DNA of 64,000 bases from Acinetobacter sp. NIPH 2100 (GCF_000369805.1 NZ_KB850224.1:2800399-2864398); one strand, 5' to 3'. Positions 40,086 to 49,642 are shown, counted from the stretch's first letter. Notes: a model not told the origin generated them from the sequence alone. Numbers and translations are program-made.

Positions 40086-40787
40086 ATGCGTACTTTAGCA
40101 CTTGCAACAATGATGATCGGGGCAGCACTCAGCCCAAGCCTTTTTGCTCACGAGACAGAAAATTTGAACTACAATATTGTCAATATCCAAGCGGATGCTT
40201 CACGCCAAGTCGCGAATGATGAAATGCGTGCCGTTCTTTATATCGAAAAAAGCAACAAACAACCTGCTGAATTGTCAAATCAGATCAACCAATTGATGAA
40301 TCAGGCGCAAGCAATTTCACGTAAATATTCACAAGTGAAAGTCGAAACAGGTGCACAAAGTACCTACCCTGTGTATGACAATGACAGTAATAAACTGAAA
40401 GAATGGCGCGCTCGTGCCGAGATCCAACTTGAAAGTAAAGACTTTAAAGCAGCGAGCCAGTTGATCAGTGAGTTACAACAAACCTTCCAAACACAATCCA
40501 TTAACTTTACCGTGTCTGATGAACAGCGTAAAAAAGTTGAAAATGAGTTGTTGATTGAAGCTTCGAAAAACTTCCAGCAACGCGCGCAAGCGATTACTCA
40601 AGCTTGGAGTAAAGCCCAATACAATCTGGTCAGCTTGAATCTGAATACCAGCAATTACTTCCCACAACCAATGATGCGTGGTGGTATGGCGAAATTTGCC
40701 ATGGCAGAAGCGGCACCTGCTCAGGATATGGCAGCGGGCGAATCTAAAATCACAGTTAACGCCAACGGTTCAATTCAGTTTAAATAA
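40086..40787 (+). CDS. SIMPL (DUF541) domain periplasmic protein
   Basis: Encodes 233 aa. Signal peptide cleaved after LFA (residue about 20). The SIMPL/DUF541 pattern covers most of the mature protein: NIQADASRQVANDEMRAVLYIEKSNK, the WRARAEIQLES strand and the two-helix motif FQQRAQAITQAWSKA. Its end is KITVNANGSIQFK. Family role is poorly defined (oxidative stress, periplasmic or outer-membrane association). AAGGA precedes the ATG. Confidence 0.88.
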   Translation: MRTLALATMMIGAALSPSLFAHETENLNYNIVNIQADASRQVANDEMRAVLYIEKSNKQPAELSNQINQLMNQAQAISRKYSQVKVETGAQSTYPVYDNDSNKLKEWRARAEIQLESKDFKAASQLISELQQTFQTQSINFTVSDEQRKKVENELLIEASKNFQQRAQAITQAWSKAQYNLVSLNLNTSNYFPQPMMRGGMAKFAMAEAAPAQDMAAGESKITVNANGSIQFK

Positions 40788-40810
40788 CCTCAATTTCATC
40801 CCCCCACTAA

Positions 40811-40834
40811 AACCGTGCTCAAGCACGGTTTTTT
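40811..40834 (+). terminator. Terminator of the SIMPL gene
   Basis: Stem AACCGTGCT / AGCACGGTT with a very tight loop and T6 tail. Confidence 0.92.
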
Positions 40835-40898
40835 GTGTTTTTAAATAGCCAAAAATATCTTTAGCAAAAAAACAATTAACTTAACTCATCCCATAGTT

Positions 40899-40919
40899 AT
40901 AAGTGATAATCGTTCTTAT
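40899..40919. promoter_or_regulatory. Fur-box-like site upstream of TonB receptor 1
   Basis: Imperfect 21-bp palindrome with ATAAG and CTTAT ends around TGATAATCG. It sits 58 bases before the receptor start, in the promoter position. Seven of ten bases per arm match. Predicts iron repression. Confidence 0.5.
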
Positions 40920-40976
40920 TTCATTTGTTCGAATAACTGATTAATATTCGGAAAATTTACAGCATTTGCCATCTCT

Positions 40977-43193
40977 ATGAAATCTGCATCCTGTTCTGCT
41001 GCGTCATTGATAAAATTTCAGCCCTCTTCTCTCAGTCTTGCGATTGCTATCTCACTCAGTGGGTTATCTCATGCGGCTTTTGCCGATGAAGCACAAGCGA
41101 ATGAAACTCAAACGCTTGCGACAATTTCAATTCAAGCACAAGGTAATTGGCTGGATAATGCCAATGCAGAAAAAGTACAACAGCATGCAGGTGCTCGAAC
41201 GATTATTGACCGCAAACGATTGGATGAAATCGCAACCACGTCGATTCGTGATGCGTTAAAACAAATTCCAGGCGTACAAGTTCAGGACAGCAATGGTACA
41301 GGTGGTAGCGATGTTTCGCTCAATCTTGGGGTTCGCGGCCTAGCTTCACGTTTATCACCACGTTCGACTGTGTTAATGGATGGTGTACCACTTTCTTTTG
41401 CCCCATATGGTCAGCCCCAATTATCTTTAGCGCCTGTTTCGATGGGGAATATTGAGTCAGTTGATGTGGTTCGTGGTGCTGGATCCGTTCGCTTTGGGCC
41501 ACAAAACGTTGGTGGAATCATTAATTTTACCACTCGTGCAATTCCACAAGAGTTTTCAGGTTCAGTGGGCTTAACCACTGAGTTTGCAACAGGAACTGAC
41601 CAATTAAAGTACACACCGAATTTGTTTATTGGTGGAACACTGGATAATGGTTTGGGGCTAGCTTTACTTTACTCTGGCAGTAAAGGTGATGGCTATCGAG
41701 AAGCCAACAATAAAATTGATATCGATGATGTCATGTTAAAAACTGCCTACCAATGGACTGATCAGGATGCGATTGCAGTCAATCTGCACCATTACGAAGG
41801 TCGTGGAGAAATGCCAGAAGGTTTAACAGCCGCACAATTTGCAGACAATCCTTATCAGTCCAATCAAAGCCGTAATTATTTCGCCGGTCGCCGTTCTGAT
41901 ATTTCTGTGAAATATAGCCATAAAGACGAACAAAATAACTTTGAGGTTTTAGGCTATTACGTCGATTCTTTTCGTACCAGTGACTTAGAGTCGATTGGTA
42001 ATAAAGGCACAAATACACTCAGTAATTCACCTCGTGATTATAAGTATTTTGGCATTGAACCACGCTATTCACGTGCCTATAGTTGGGCAGGTATGGATAA
42101 CGAAGTGACTGTCGGCTATCGATATTTACAGGAAGAAAGTTCTGAATTTTCAGGACGTACGCTCCCATATAACACCCTAATTGGCGTACCAGGTGATCGC
42201 CTTCCGAATACAACCAGTGATGGTGGTACCAAAGCCCATGCCGTGTATATCGATAACCGTTTTGGTTTAGGCAATTGGGTGATTACGCCTGGTGTGCGTT
42301 TCGAATCGATTGATACACATAATGACTTCACAGCTTATCAAGATGGTGTCGTCACCAATACGGTTTATCCAAAAATCAAGTCAGAAGAATTCCTGCCAAG
42401 CCTATCGGTACTTTATAAAGCCACTGAAAACTGGAATATTTTTGCCAATGCAGGCGTTTCGTTTGGTCCACAACAATATAACCAGTTAGTCACCACTCAA
42501 ATGGTGAATAAAACAATCAATACTGCCTTTACTACCCTTGATGGACTACATCCTGAAAAATCTAAAAACTATGAGATAGGAACCAAGTACCTAGGCAATG
42601 GTTTGAGTGCTGAATTGACCGTCTTCTATTTAGATTTTGACAAAGAATTGATGCTGGAACGTCCTGATAATATCGGTACAGGAATTTGGACTAATTTAGG
42701 TGCCACCAGTCATAAAGGCTTTGAAACTGGAATCAGCTATGATTTTGGTCAGCTCGCTGATGCTTTAGAAGGACTAAAAATCTATGGTAACTACACCTTT
42801 ACCAAAGCAACCTCTGAAGCAGGAAAGTTTGAAGGTAAAGACTTACCTTACTATTCACGTCATATAGGCAATCTAGGGCTAGCCTATCAAGTCGATCAAT
42901 GGTCAATCAATGCGGATATGTTCGCTCAGTCTAAACAACATGCACCAGGTTCAGGTACCGTTTATATTACCGAAGAAACCGCAGATGGCCGCACAGGCGA
43001 CATCCCTGGCTATTCAACCTTTGCGGTACGAGCAGGTTATGACTTTAACAATCAGCTTAAAGGCTTGAAAATTGCAGGTGGTGTAAAGAACCTGTTTGAT
43101 ACGCAATATTATACGCGCTCATCAGACTCTACTGGCGGTAAATACGTGGGACAACCACGAACTTTCTTCTTACAAACCTCATATGATTTCTAA
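40977..43193 (+). CDS. TonB-dependent ferric-siderophore receptor 1 (FecA-like)
   Basis: Encodes 738 aa. Signal peptide ends AFA (residue 36), a TonB-box-like ATISIQA follows, and the plug domain has IRDALKQIPGVQVQD and VDVVRGAGSVRFGPQNVGGIINF. A 22-strand barrel ends in FLQTSYDF with terminal Phe. There is no N-terminal STN signalling domain, so it is not a FecIR-coupled receptor. The ligand is unknown; a ferric siderophore or citrate is likely. The next gene is its paralogue. Confidence 0.9.
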   Translation: MKSASCSAASLIKFQPSSLSLAIAISLSGLSHAAFADEAQANETQTLATISIQAQGNWLDNANAEKVQQHAGARTIIDRKRLDEIATTSIRDALKQIPGVQVQDSNGTGGSDVSLNLGVRGLASRLSPRSTVLMDGVPLSFAPYGQPQLSLAPVSMGNIESVDVVRGAGSVRFGPQNVGGIINFTTRAIPQEFSGSVGLTTEFATGTDQLKYTPNLFIGGTLDNGLGLALLYSGSKGDGYREANNKIDIDDVMLKTAYQWTDQDAIAVNLHHYEGRGEMPEGLTAAQFADNPYQSNQSRNYFAGRRSDISVKYSHKDEQNNFEVLGYYVDSFRTSDLESIGNKGTNTLSNSPRDYKYFGIEPRYSRAYSWAGMDNEVTVGYRYLQEESSEFSGRTLPYNTLIGVPGDRLPNTTSDGGTKAHAVYIDNRFGLGNWVITPGVRFESIDTHNDFTAYQDGVVTNTVYPKIKSEEFLPSLSVLYKATENWNIFANAGVSFGPQQYNQLVTTQMVNKTINTAFTTLDGLHPEKSKNYEIGTKYLGNGLSAELTVFYLDFDKELMLERPDNIGTGIWTNLGATSHKGFETGISYDFGQLADALEGLKIYGNYTFTKATSEAGKFEGKDLPYYSRHIGNLGLAYQVDQWSINADMFAQSKQHAPGSGTVYITEETADGRTGDIPGYSTFAVRAGYDFNNQLKGLKIAGGVKNLFDTQYYTRSSDSTGGKYVGQPRTFFLQTSYDF

Positions 43194-43197
43194 ATCA

Positions 43198-43227
43198 AAA
43201 AAGCCGAGCTGATAAGTTCGGCTTTTT
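43198..43227 (+). terminator. Terminator between the two TonB receptors
   Basis: Stem AAAAAGCCGA / TCGGCTTTTT with a 10-base loop, five bases after receptor 1. Means the two receptors are separate transcription units. Confidence 0.88.
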
Positions 43228-43380
43228 CTGCATCCTGCCTGTACAAAGAATTGCTCATCCCACTTATATAGAAATCAAACCTTTTTATGCCAACTGAATA
43301 GATATAGGTTTTACATCCTCAATAAAAATTATATATTTTATGTGAAATTTTAATTAGTTTAGCTAAACAATAGCTATAAA

Positions 43381-43395
43381 TGAGAATTATAATCA
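43381..43395. promoter_or_regulatory. Fur-box-like site upstream of TonB receptor 2
   Basis: TGAGAATTATAATCA fits the 7-1-7 Fur inverted repeat (TGAtAAT-n-ATtATCA) with one mismatch per half. 57 bases before the receptor start, the same relative position as at receptor 1. Confidence 0.6.
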
Positions 43396-43451
43396 ATTAG
43401 AATAATAGCGCAAAATAACTCCCCTATCCTACTCCATTCGGCAATCAATTT

Positions 43452-45608
43452 ATGATGTGTTCATTTTCTCATTCTCTTTATTTCTCAAAATTTAAACGCT
43501 TACCTCTAAGCTGTGCAATCACGACGTTACTCAGTTGTGTTGCCACAACAACATTTGCAGATGATAACCAAGCGAATACAACACAAACACTCGCAACTAT
43601 TTCAATTCAGGCAGAAGGAAACTGGTTAGAACAGGCCAATGCTCAAAAGGTTTTAAATCATCCTGGTGCCCGTACTGTGGTTGATCAGCAAGCATTAGAA
43701 TCACGTGGTATTACATCGGTAAAAGAAGCCCTACGCACCGTTCCTGGTGTACAAGCCTCTGAAAATTCAGGTACTTCAGGTAGCGATGCCTCTTTAAGTA
43801 TTGGGGTACGAGGTCTCACCTCAAGATTTTCACCACGCTCACAATTGATGATTGATGGTGTTCCGTTAGCTGTTGCACCTTATGGACAACCTCAGCTTTC
43901 TTTAGCACCCACTACATTGGGCAATATGGAATCGATTGACGTAGTTCGCGGTGCAGGTTCAGTACGTTTTGGGCCACAAAACGTTGGTGGAATTATCAAT
44001 TTCAATACGCGCCGCATTCCTGAAAGTTTTGCAGCCAGCATTGGCATGACCACAGAAATTGCTGAAAATGGCAATTTAAAAGTAAATCCAAACCTATTTG
44101 TCGGAACCACATTAGACAATGGTTTAGGGTTGGCTTTACTCTATTCAGGTGTAAACGGCGATGGCTATCGTGATCAAAACGATTATTCAAATATCAATGA
44201 TTTACGTTTGAAAGCCAGCTACGCTTTAGATGATTACTCAAGCATCGAAGCGAACTTGCATCGTTACGAAGCCAAGGTCGACATGCCCGGTGGCTTAACA
44301 CCTGCTCAGTATGCTCAAAACCCCTATCAGTCTTTGCGCAACCATGACTATATGGAAGGAAATCGTAATGACGTATCACTGAAATATAATTATAAAAAAG
44401 ACAATAATGCTTTTGAAGTTCTCACTTATCACCTCGATAGTTATCGTGATGCTGGTGTAGAACGTCTTGGCTCTAGCGTTTATCAAACTGCACCACGTGA
44501 TTATAAAGTCACTGCCATTGAGCCTCGTTATTCACATGCATTTCCTCTTGGCAATACACTTAATGAAGTCTCTGTCGGCTATCGCTATTTAAAAGAAACC
44601 AGCCGTGAATCGGTTGATCGTGCAAGTTATAACAGTGAGACTGGTCCTCGTAGTTCTTATGGTTGGACTAAAGCCGATGGTGACACTGAGGCTCATGCAT
44701 TCTATATCGATAACCGTACCGATCTAGGTGCTTGGTCGCTCACACCAGGACTTCGATTCGAGCGAATTAAAGCCAACGAAAATATGTACAAGTTAAATCG
44801 TGATTATTCGGTTTTTAATGGCGTCAATGCCAGCAAGACTTATGATTCCTTGCTTCCAAGCTTTGCCGTTATGTACAAGGCCAATGATCAATGGAACATT
44901 TTTGCCAACTATGGCAAATCATTTGCCCCTTTTCAATATAGCCAGATGGCAACTACGAATTCTGATCGTGCATACCTAACGATGGATGGTTTAAATCCTG
45001 AAAAGGCAGATAACTATGAAATCGGAACGCATTATTTAGATGATTATTTATCACTAGAATTCACTTTGTTTTATATTGATTTCGCAGATCAGCTCAAACG
45101 TGATGATGCGGCTCAGACGTATACCAATCTGGGTGCAACCAAACATAAAGGTGCAGAGTTAGGCTTGAAATATAACTTTGGCGCCATCAATGATACCTTG
45201 GCTAATCTATCTGTCTATGCCAACACGACCTATACCAAAGCAACAGCCTCCGCTGGTCAAGACACTGGCAATGAGCTTGATTTCTATTCAAACTGGATTG
45301 CTAATGCAGGCGTTGATTACAAACATGATCAATGGACATTAAATACCAATCTATATGCCCAGTCTAGCCAAATTGCGGCGGGTAAGGATGATGGTACTGG
45401 ACGTTATGGCAATATCCCAGGCTATGGCATTGTGGGTGTTCGTGCTGCCTATGACTTTGCAAATACTCCATTGTCGGGATTAAAAGTAGGATTAGGGATC
45501 AAAAATCTATTCGATCAAGAATATTACACCCGTTCAGCTGATCAGGTCGGTGGAATCTATGCTGGCCCTTCCCGCACTTATTATTTACAGACTTCGTTTG
45601 ATTTCTAA
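43452..45608 (+). CDS. TonB-dependent ferric-siderophore receptor 2 (paralogue of receptor 1)
   Basis: Encodes 718 aa. Signal peptide ends TFA (residue 36), TonB-box-like ATISIQA, plug with VKEALRTVPGVQ and VDVVRGAGSVRFGPQNVGGIINFN, barrel ending YYLQTSFDF. Plug and barrel ends are close to those of receptor 1, while the middle loops differ, so the pair arose by tandem duplication with divergence in the ligand-contacting loops. No siderophore synthesis gene is nearby. Confidence 0.9.
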   Translation: MMCSFSHSLYFSKFKRLPLSCAITTLLSCVATTTFADDNQANTTQTLATISIQAEGNWLEQANAQKVLNHPGARTVVDQQALESRGITSVKEALRTVPGVQASENSGTSGSDASLSIGVRGLTSRFSPRSQLMIDGVPLAVAPYGQPQLSLAPTTLGNMESIDVVRGAGSVRFGPQNVGGIINFNTRRIPESFAASIGMTTEIAENGNLKVNPNLFVGTTLDNGLGLALLYSGVNGDGYRDQNDYSNINDLRLKASYALDDYSSIEANLHRYEAKVDMPGGLTPAQYAQNPYQSLRNHDYMEGNRNDVSLKYNYKKDNNAFEVLTYHLDSYRDAGVERLGSSVYQTAPRDYKVTAIEPRYSHAFPLGNTLNEVSVGYRYLKETSRESVDRASYNSETGPRSSYGWTKADGDTEAHAFYIDNRTDLGAWSLTPGLRFERIKANENMYKLNRDYSVFNGVNASKTYDSLLPSFAVMYKANDQWNIFANYGKSFAPFQYSQMATTNSDRAYLTMDGLNPEKADNYEIGTHYLDDYLSLEFTLFYIDFADQLKRDDAAQTYTNLGATKHKGAELGLKYNFGAINDTLANLSVYANTTYTKATASAGQDTGNELDFYSNWIANAGVDYKHDQWTLNTNLYAQSSQIAAGKDDGTGRYGNIPGYGIVGVRAAYDFANTPLSGLKVGLGIKNLFDQEYYTRSADQVGGIYAGPSRTYYLQTSFDF

Positions 45609-45629
45609 ATCAATACTCATGTCGCTTAC

Positions 45630-45660
45630 TAAAAGCAGAAACACCCGTTTTCTGCTTTTA
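45630..45660. terminator. Bidirectional terminator after TonB receptor 2
   Basis: Perfect 12-bp stem TAAAAGCAGAAA / TTTCTGCTTTTA with a 7-base loop, between convergent genes. Its right arm slightly overlaps the 3' end of the GFA gene. Confidence 0.85.
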
Positions 45661-46119
45661 GTTGTTTATTTCAAAATAATTTTCCAAATCCAGCATATTC
45701 GGCAACTCATCAAACTCACTAAGTTTTTGGTGAGTTTCGGCCCAACTGGTCTTAGAGTTCACACAAAAATTTAGTTCAAGCTCGGGGATAAAATCTTCCT
45801 GAATCAATCCTAAAGGAATCCACATCACCTTTTGATTGATAGCTAAAGCATTCGGTACGGGTGAACCGCATTTGGTACAGAAACTGCTAGTAAAGCCTGT
45901 ATCCTTGACATAGGTTTGAATCAACTGCTCGCCTTGCTGCCATTGGAATAATTCAGCTTGAACAAAGGTTGAGGCATTGGAAGCAGCTCCACTCTGCTTA
46001 CGACATAGGCTGCAGTAGCAACGATACATCATTTTAATTTTTGTCAGATGAAACTCAAAATGCACTGCCCCGCATAAGCAAACCCCTGTATATTTTTGCT
46101 GTTCTTTCATTGCTGACAT
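45658..46119 (-). CDS. GFA (glutathione-dependent formaldehyde-activating)/CENP-V fold protein
   Basis: Encodes 153 aa. Zinc-binding cysteines in the family pattern: GVCLCGAVHFEF, CYCSLCRKQSGA and FCTKCGSP. Members bind zinc; few have a defined reaction, and the name comes from Gfa of Paracoccus. Same strand as the TetR gene 26 bases upstream, so possibly one operon. Confidence 0.9.
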   Translation of the reverse strand: MSAMKEQQKYTGVCLCGAVHFEFHLTKIKMMYRCYCSLCRKQSGAASNASTFVQAELFQWQQGEQLIQTYVKDTGFTSSFCTKCGSPVPNALAINQKVMWIPLGLIQEDFIPELELNFCVNSKTSWAETHQKLSEFDELPNMLDLENYFEINN

Positions 46120-46145
46120 CTATTTTTTCCTGATCTTTTTTTGTT

Positions 46146-46778
46146 TTATTGATGCTGGGCTAGATTTTGCAATGAATCCCAAGCGGCTTGTGCCAAAGTT
46201 TCTTGATATGCTTTAGGATTGGTCACGACTTTTTCAGAGAGCCAAGCACGACAATAGCTTTCTGTTGCACCAATGACCAAAGACATCATCAACTCTGCTG
46301 GCACTGATTTTAATAATGCAGCATCGGCATAGCTTGAAACATACCCAACGATTTTTTGATTCCTGTGTTTATTTTTTTCATTTAAGCGTTGTCGATATTC
46401 GCCTTGTAACACACTAAAATGGGCAAGTAATAAAAACTGTGCAAACTTGGGCTGGTCAGCTACCCAATCGACATAACTGTAAATCAGCGCATAGAGCAGT
46501 TCTTTAAGCGATTTTGCTTCTTGCAAATATTCCTCACGCAATTGTGCTTGATCATCTAAAGCGGCAAATACCAATGCTGCAATGATTCCATCTTTATTCT
46601 TAAAATGATGGTAAATCGCCCCCACACTACTGTCAGATTTTTCCCGAATCATTTCAATACTGGTGGTGTCTAAGCCATATTCAAGAAAGCATGACAAAGC
46701 ATCTTGTAGAATCTGTCTTTTTAATAATGATCTACGTTGTGGATATAAACGTTCTAATAATTGTTGGGCTGCTTGCAT
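46146..46778 (-). CDS. TetR-family transcriptional regulator
   Basis: Encodes 210 aa. The N-terminal helix-turn-helix (ILQDALSCFLEYGLDTTSIEMIREKSDSSVGAIYHHFKNKDGIIAALV) is typical; the ligand domain is helical and unassigned. Divergent from the DUF4442 gene, with two palindromes in the shared promoter, so probable local repressor of both directions. Confidence 0.93.
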   Translation of the reverse strand: MQAAQQLLERLYPQRRSLLKRQILQDALSCFLEYGLDTTSIEMIREKSDSSVGAIYHHFKNKDGIIAALVFAALDDQAQLREEYLQEAKSLKELLYALIYSYVDWVADQPKFAQFLLLAHFSVLQGEYRQRLNEKNKHRNQKIVGYVSSYADAALLKSVPAELMMSLVIGATESYCRAWLSEKVVTNPKAYQETLAQAAWDSLQNLAQHQ

Positions 46779-46838
46779 AGTTTAATCAAATTCACCAATC
46801 GTCGGAACTATTGTGTATGACTTGACCACAACTTGTAA

Positions 46839-46871
46839 ACAGAATTATATTCTGTAAAAGAATTTAATTCT
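46839..46871. promoter_or_regulatory. Double palindromic operator for the TetR regulator
   Basis: Two perfect inverted repeats: ACAGAAT-TAT-ATTCTGT (46839-46855) and AGAATT-T-AATTCT (46859-46871), centres 18 bases apart. They share the AGAAT/ATTCT half-site and sit between the TetR start and the DUF4442 start. Confidence 0.75.
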
Positions 46872-46890
46872 GTTATAGGAAGTTTTAGCC

Positions 46891-47358
46891 ATGGCCTCAA
46901 CTCTAGATCTATGGAACAAAGTATCTGCCTTGCCTGCTGGAAAGTGGACATTCACACGTATGCTGTGCTTAAAGGCACCTTATTTCAGTAGCATTTCTCC
47001 GCTATTTGAGGAACTAAAAGCCAACTCTTGTAAAATCAGCATTAAGAAAAAACGGAATGTGCTCAATCATATAGGTACGGTTCATGCGATTGCGATGTGT
47101 AATATGGCAGAACTTGCTGGTGGTACCATGACTGAGGTGACGGTTCCTAACACGCATCGCTGGATTCCGAAAGGCATGACCGTTGAATATTTAAAGAAGG
47201 CTGAAACTGATCTGATCGCGATCGCGACACCTGTTGAGCCTGATTATGATTGGGAAAAAGCAGGTGAATACCTAGTGAATGTTGATGTGCTTGATCAACA
47301 TAATGAAAAAGTTTTTCATGCCACCATTACCATGTGGATTTCCCAAAAGAAGAAATAA
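46891..47358 (+). CDS. DUF4442 hotdog-fold protein (thioesterase-like)
   Basis: Encodes 155 aa. DUF4442 / PaaI-like hotdog pattern: NHIGTVHAIAMCNMAELAGG, with the helix that lines the CoA-ester pocket, and VNVDVLDQHNEKVFHATITMWIS as the last strands. Could hydrolyse or bind an acyl-CoA; catalytic residues are not clear. Under likely control of the divergent TetR protein. AGGA precedes the ATG. Confidence 0.82.
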   Translation: MASTLDLWNKVSALPAGKWTFTRMLCLKAPYFSSISPLFEELKANSCKISIKKKRNVLNHIGTVHAIAMCNMAELAGGTMTEVTVPNTHRWIPKGMTVEYLKKAETDLIAIATPVEPDYDWEKAGEYLVNVDVLDQHNEKVFHATITMWISQKKK

Positions 47359-47361
47359 AAT

Positions 47362-47398
47362 AAAAAAGCCCTGAAGCGAAAGCATTCAGGGCTTTTTT
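47362..47398. terminator. Bidirectional terminator between DUF4442 and desaturase genes
   Basis: Fourteen-bp perfect stem AAAAAAGCCCTGAA / TTCAGGGCTTTTTT; the loop GCGAAAGCA itself contains a GC-GAAA-GC mini-hairpin. Confidence 0.94.
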
Positions 47399-47409
47399 AA
47401 TGCTACATC

Positions 47410-48504
47410 TTATTTTTTGAAAGGCAGTGCATATTTAAAAATACGACCAACGACTTCACCAAACTGTTTCACGAAGCTCGCATTATTATAATGCAGACCA
47501 TATTTTTCACAGACTGCCTGAACTTTAGGTGCAACTTGACGGTAGCGACGCGCAGGAATATCTGGGAACAAATGATGTTCAATCTGATGACTCAAATGCC
47601 CTGTCAAAATATGAAAAGCCTCTGATCCAGTCAGGTTTGATGAACCACGAATCTGGCGCATATACCAATGTCCACGGCTTTCATCTTTTAAAACCGCTTT
47701 AGGGAACACTTCTACATCTTTGGTAAAGTGACCACAGAAAATAATGCTGAATGTCCAAACATTACGAATCCCGTTCGCCACCAAATTCCCTGTAAACACA
47801 GGAAGTGCTGCAGGCCCCGCAATCAATGGAAAGAACACATAATCCTTAAACATCTGCTTTAAAATTTTCTTCTGTGCAGGCTGCCACTCTTGTTTGAACT
47901 CAGTCATGGTTTTACGCTTATACACCACTTTGCCCAATTCTAGGTTTTGAATTGCCACCCCCCACTGGAATAACAGGCCAAATGGCAAGATATACATAGG
48001 TTGGATTAGGGTAAATTTAGACCAGCGTTGTTCAGGGAACAAACGGAATACGCCATAACCTACGTCATCATCCATGCCTTTTACATTGGTATAGGTATGG
48101 TGCTTATAGTTATGGGTTTGACGCCAGTTATCTGAGGTTCCAACCGTGTCCCATTCATAGGTTTGACCATTGAATTTAGGATCGTTCATCCAGTCGTACT
48201 GACCATGCATGACGTTATGACCAAGTTCCATATTTTCCATGATCTTGGCAAAACCAAGTAAGCCTGTACCCAGTAACCACGCTGGAGGGAACCAACCCAA
48301 GAATAAGCAAGCGCGCCCAAGCATACTGCTATAACGAATGGTGGAATAAACACGGCGGATGTATTTGGCGTCTTTCTCACCCAAATCATCCAGCACTTCT
48401 TGTTTGATCTGATCTAGTTCACGAGCAAAAGCATCTAACTCAGCAGCAGTTAAATCACGATTTTTTGGATTTTTAAAAAATTCAATTTTAACAGGCATGT
48501 TCAT
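47410..48504 (-). CDS. Acyl-lipid/acyl-CoA fatty acid desaturase
   Basis: Encodes 364 aa. Membrane di-iron desaturase with the three histidine boxes HNVMH (96-100), HNYKHH (131-136) and HQIEHH (306-311); the Gln variant HQIEHH is seen in front-end and Pseudomonas DesB-type enzymes. Four hydrophobic helices. Follows the ferredoxin reductase gene by 14 bases and is probably translated from the same mRNA. Inserts a double bond into membrane fatty acids using electrons from its neighbour. Confidence 0.93.
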   Translation of the reverse strand: MNMPVKIEFFKNPKNRDLTAAELDAFARELDQIKQEVLDDLGEKDAKYIRRVYSTIRYSSMLGRACLFLGWFPPAWLLGTGLLGFAKIMENMELGHNVMHGQYDWMNDPKFNGQTYEWDTVGTSDNWRQTHNYKHHTYTNVKGMDDDVGYGVFRLFPEQRWSKFTLIQPMYILPFGLLFQWGVAIQNLELGKVVYKRKTMTEFKQEWQPAQKKILKQMFKDYVFFPLIAGPAALPVFTGNLVANGIRNVWTFSIIFCGHFTKDVEVFPKAVLKDESRGHWYMRQIRGSSNLTGSEAFHILTGHLSHQIEHHLFPDIPARRYRQVAPKVQAVCEKYGLHYNNASFVKQFGEVVGRIFKYALPFKK

Positions 48505-48518
48505 AATCAATTTCTCAC

Positions 48519-49586
48519 TTATAGATCAATCACAAGATCAGACTGGGCTGAATTGACACAAATTTTTAATAACTGCGTTGGTTCACTATTGGCAGCGCCA
48601 TTCAATAAATTTTTAGTCGCGCCCTGTGCTTTGTTACAGGCACATTTGTTACAGATCCCCATACGACAGCCATGATTAGGCTTTATGCCTTGATGTTCCA
48701 AACTGGCTAAAATCGACTGACCTTTTGGAATCGCAACAGTTTTATTTGATTGGGTCAAAGTAACATTGATAAAACCCGTTTCTGCTGTATCGCTACCCAA
48801 CTGGCTTAAGCTAAAAGCTTCTGTTTGCAGTGCAGCAGCGCCTTGGAACAAACTTTCCGCTGTAGCCGCAAAACCTGATGGTCCACAGGCATAAACCGTG
48901 GTTTTATCCAAAGCCGTCAATTGATCAACATGACTTTGATTTAAACGCTGATCCTGTTCTTGGGTATAAAAAATTTGATAACTAAACTGAGAGAAATTTT
49001 CAGAGACTTCTTTCAAATACTCAACATAAGCAGCATCTGCTTGAGTTTTCACCCAATACATCAATTGCACAGCAGTTTTGTTCAATTGTTTGGATTGGCA
49101 TAGACCTTCTATCAAACTCAACATCGGCGTGATACCGCTACCAGCCGCCAATAATACCAAATGAGGTGTTGCAACTGACTGCTGCATCTCACCATAAGGT
49201 TGCCCCAAACGTAAGATATCACCTGTTTGGCTTTGCTCAACCAGCCAAGAACTCACTAAACCTTGATCAACTTTTTTAACCGTTAAACAAAGATGATCTG
49301 CATCTACCTGCATCAAGCTATAGGTTCGTTCGTAATGACGACCCGCAATATCAACCGTAACTGGATGGTGCTGCCCTGCAACTCCGCGCGTGACGTGTCT
49401 GTTACATTGCAAAATAAGACTGACCGTATCTTTTGCCACGATTTGTTTTTTTACGATTTTGGCAAGAGACTGATTAATTGACCACAATGGATTGATTTTC
49501 TGTAACCAAAAATTGGCGTCATGGCTGTTCATTACACTTTGAGCCAACGAATTAAATAGAGAATTTCTCTTTTCAATTGCTTGCAT
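48519..49586 (-). CDS. Ferredoxin-NAD(P)H reductase with fused 2Fe-2S ferredoxin
   Basis: Encodes 355 aa: FAD-binding domain (RTYSLMQVD), NAD-binding domain (LLAAGSGITPMLSLIEGL), and a C-terminal plant-type [2Fe-2S] ferredoxin (GCRMGICNKCACNK ... C). Supplies electrons to the desaturase downstream, as in DesC/DesB of Pseudomonas. First gene of a two-gene operon, divergent from a TetR gene of the FabR type. Confidence 0.93.
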   Translation of the reverse strand: MQAIEKRNSLFNSLAQSVMNSHDANFWLQKINPLWSINQSLAKIVKKQIVAKDTVSLILQCNRHVTRGVAGQHHPVTVDIAGRHYERTYSLMQVDADHLCLTVKKVDQGLVSSWLVEQSQTGDILRLGQPYGEMQQSVATPHLVLLAAGSGITPMLSLIEGLCQSKQLNKTAVQLMYWVKTQADAAYVEYLKEVSENFSQFSYQIFYTQEQDQRLNQSHVDQLTALDKTTVYACGPSGFAATAESLFQGAAALQTEAFSLSQLGSDTAETGFINVTLTQSNKTVAIPKGQSILASLEHQGIKPNHGCRMGICNKCACNKAQGATKNLLNGAANSEPTQLLKICVNSAQSDLVIDL

Positions 49587-49642
49587 GAGCAGGTTTACTC
49601 TGGTTGTTTGCTAATTATTATACATATGTATATATATTTGTA

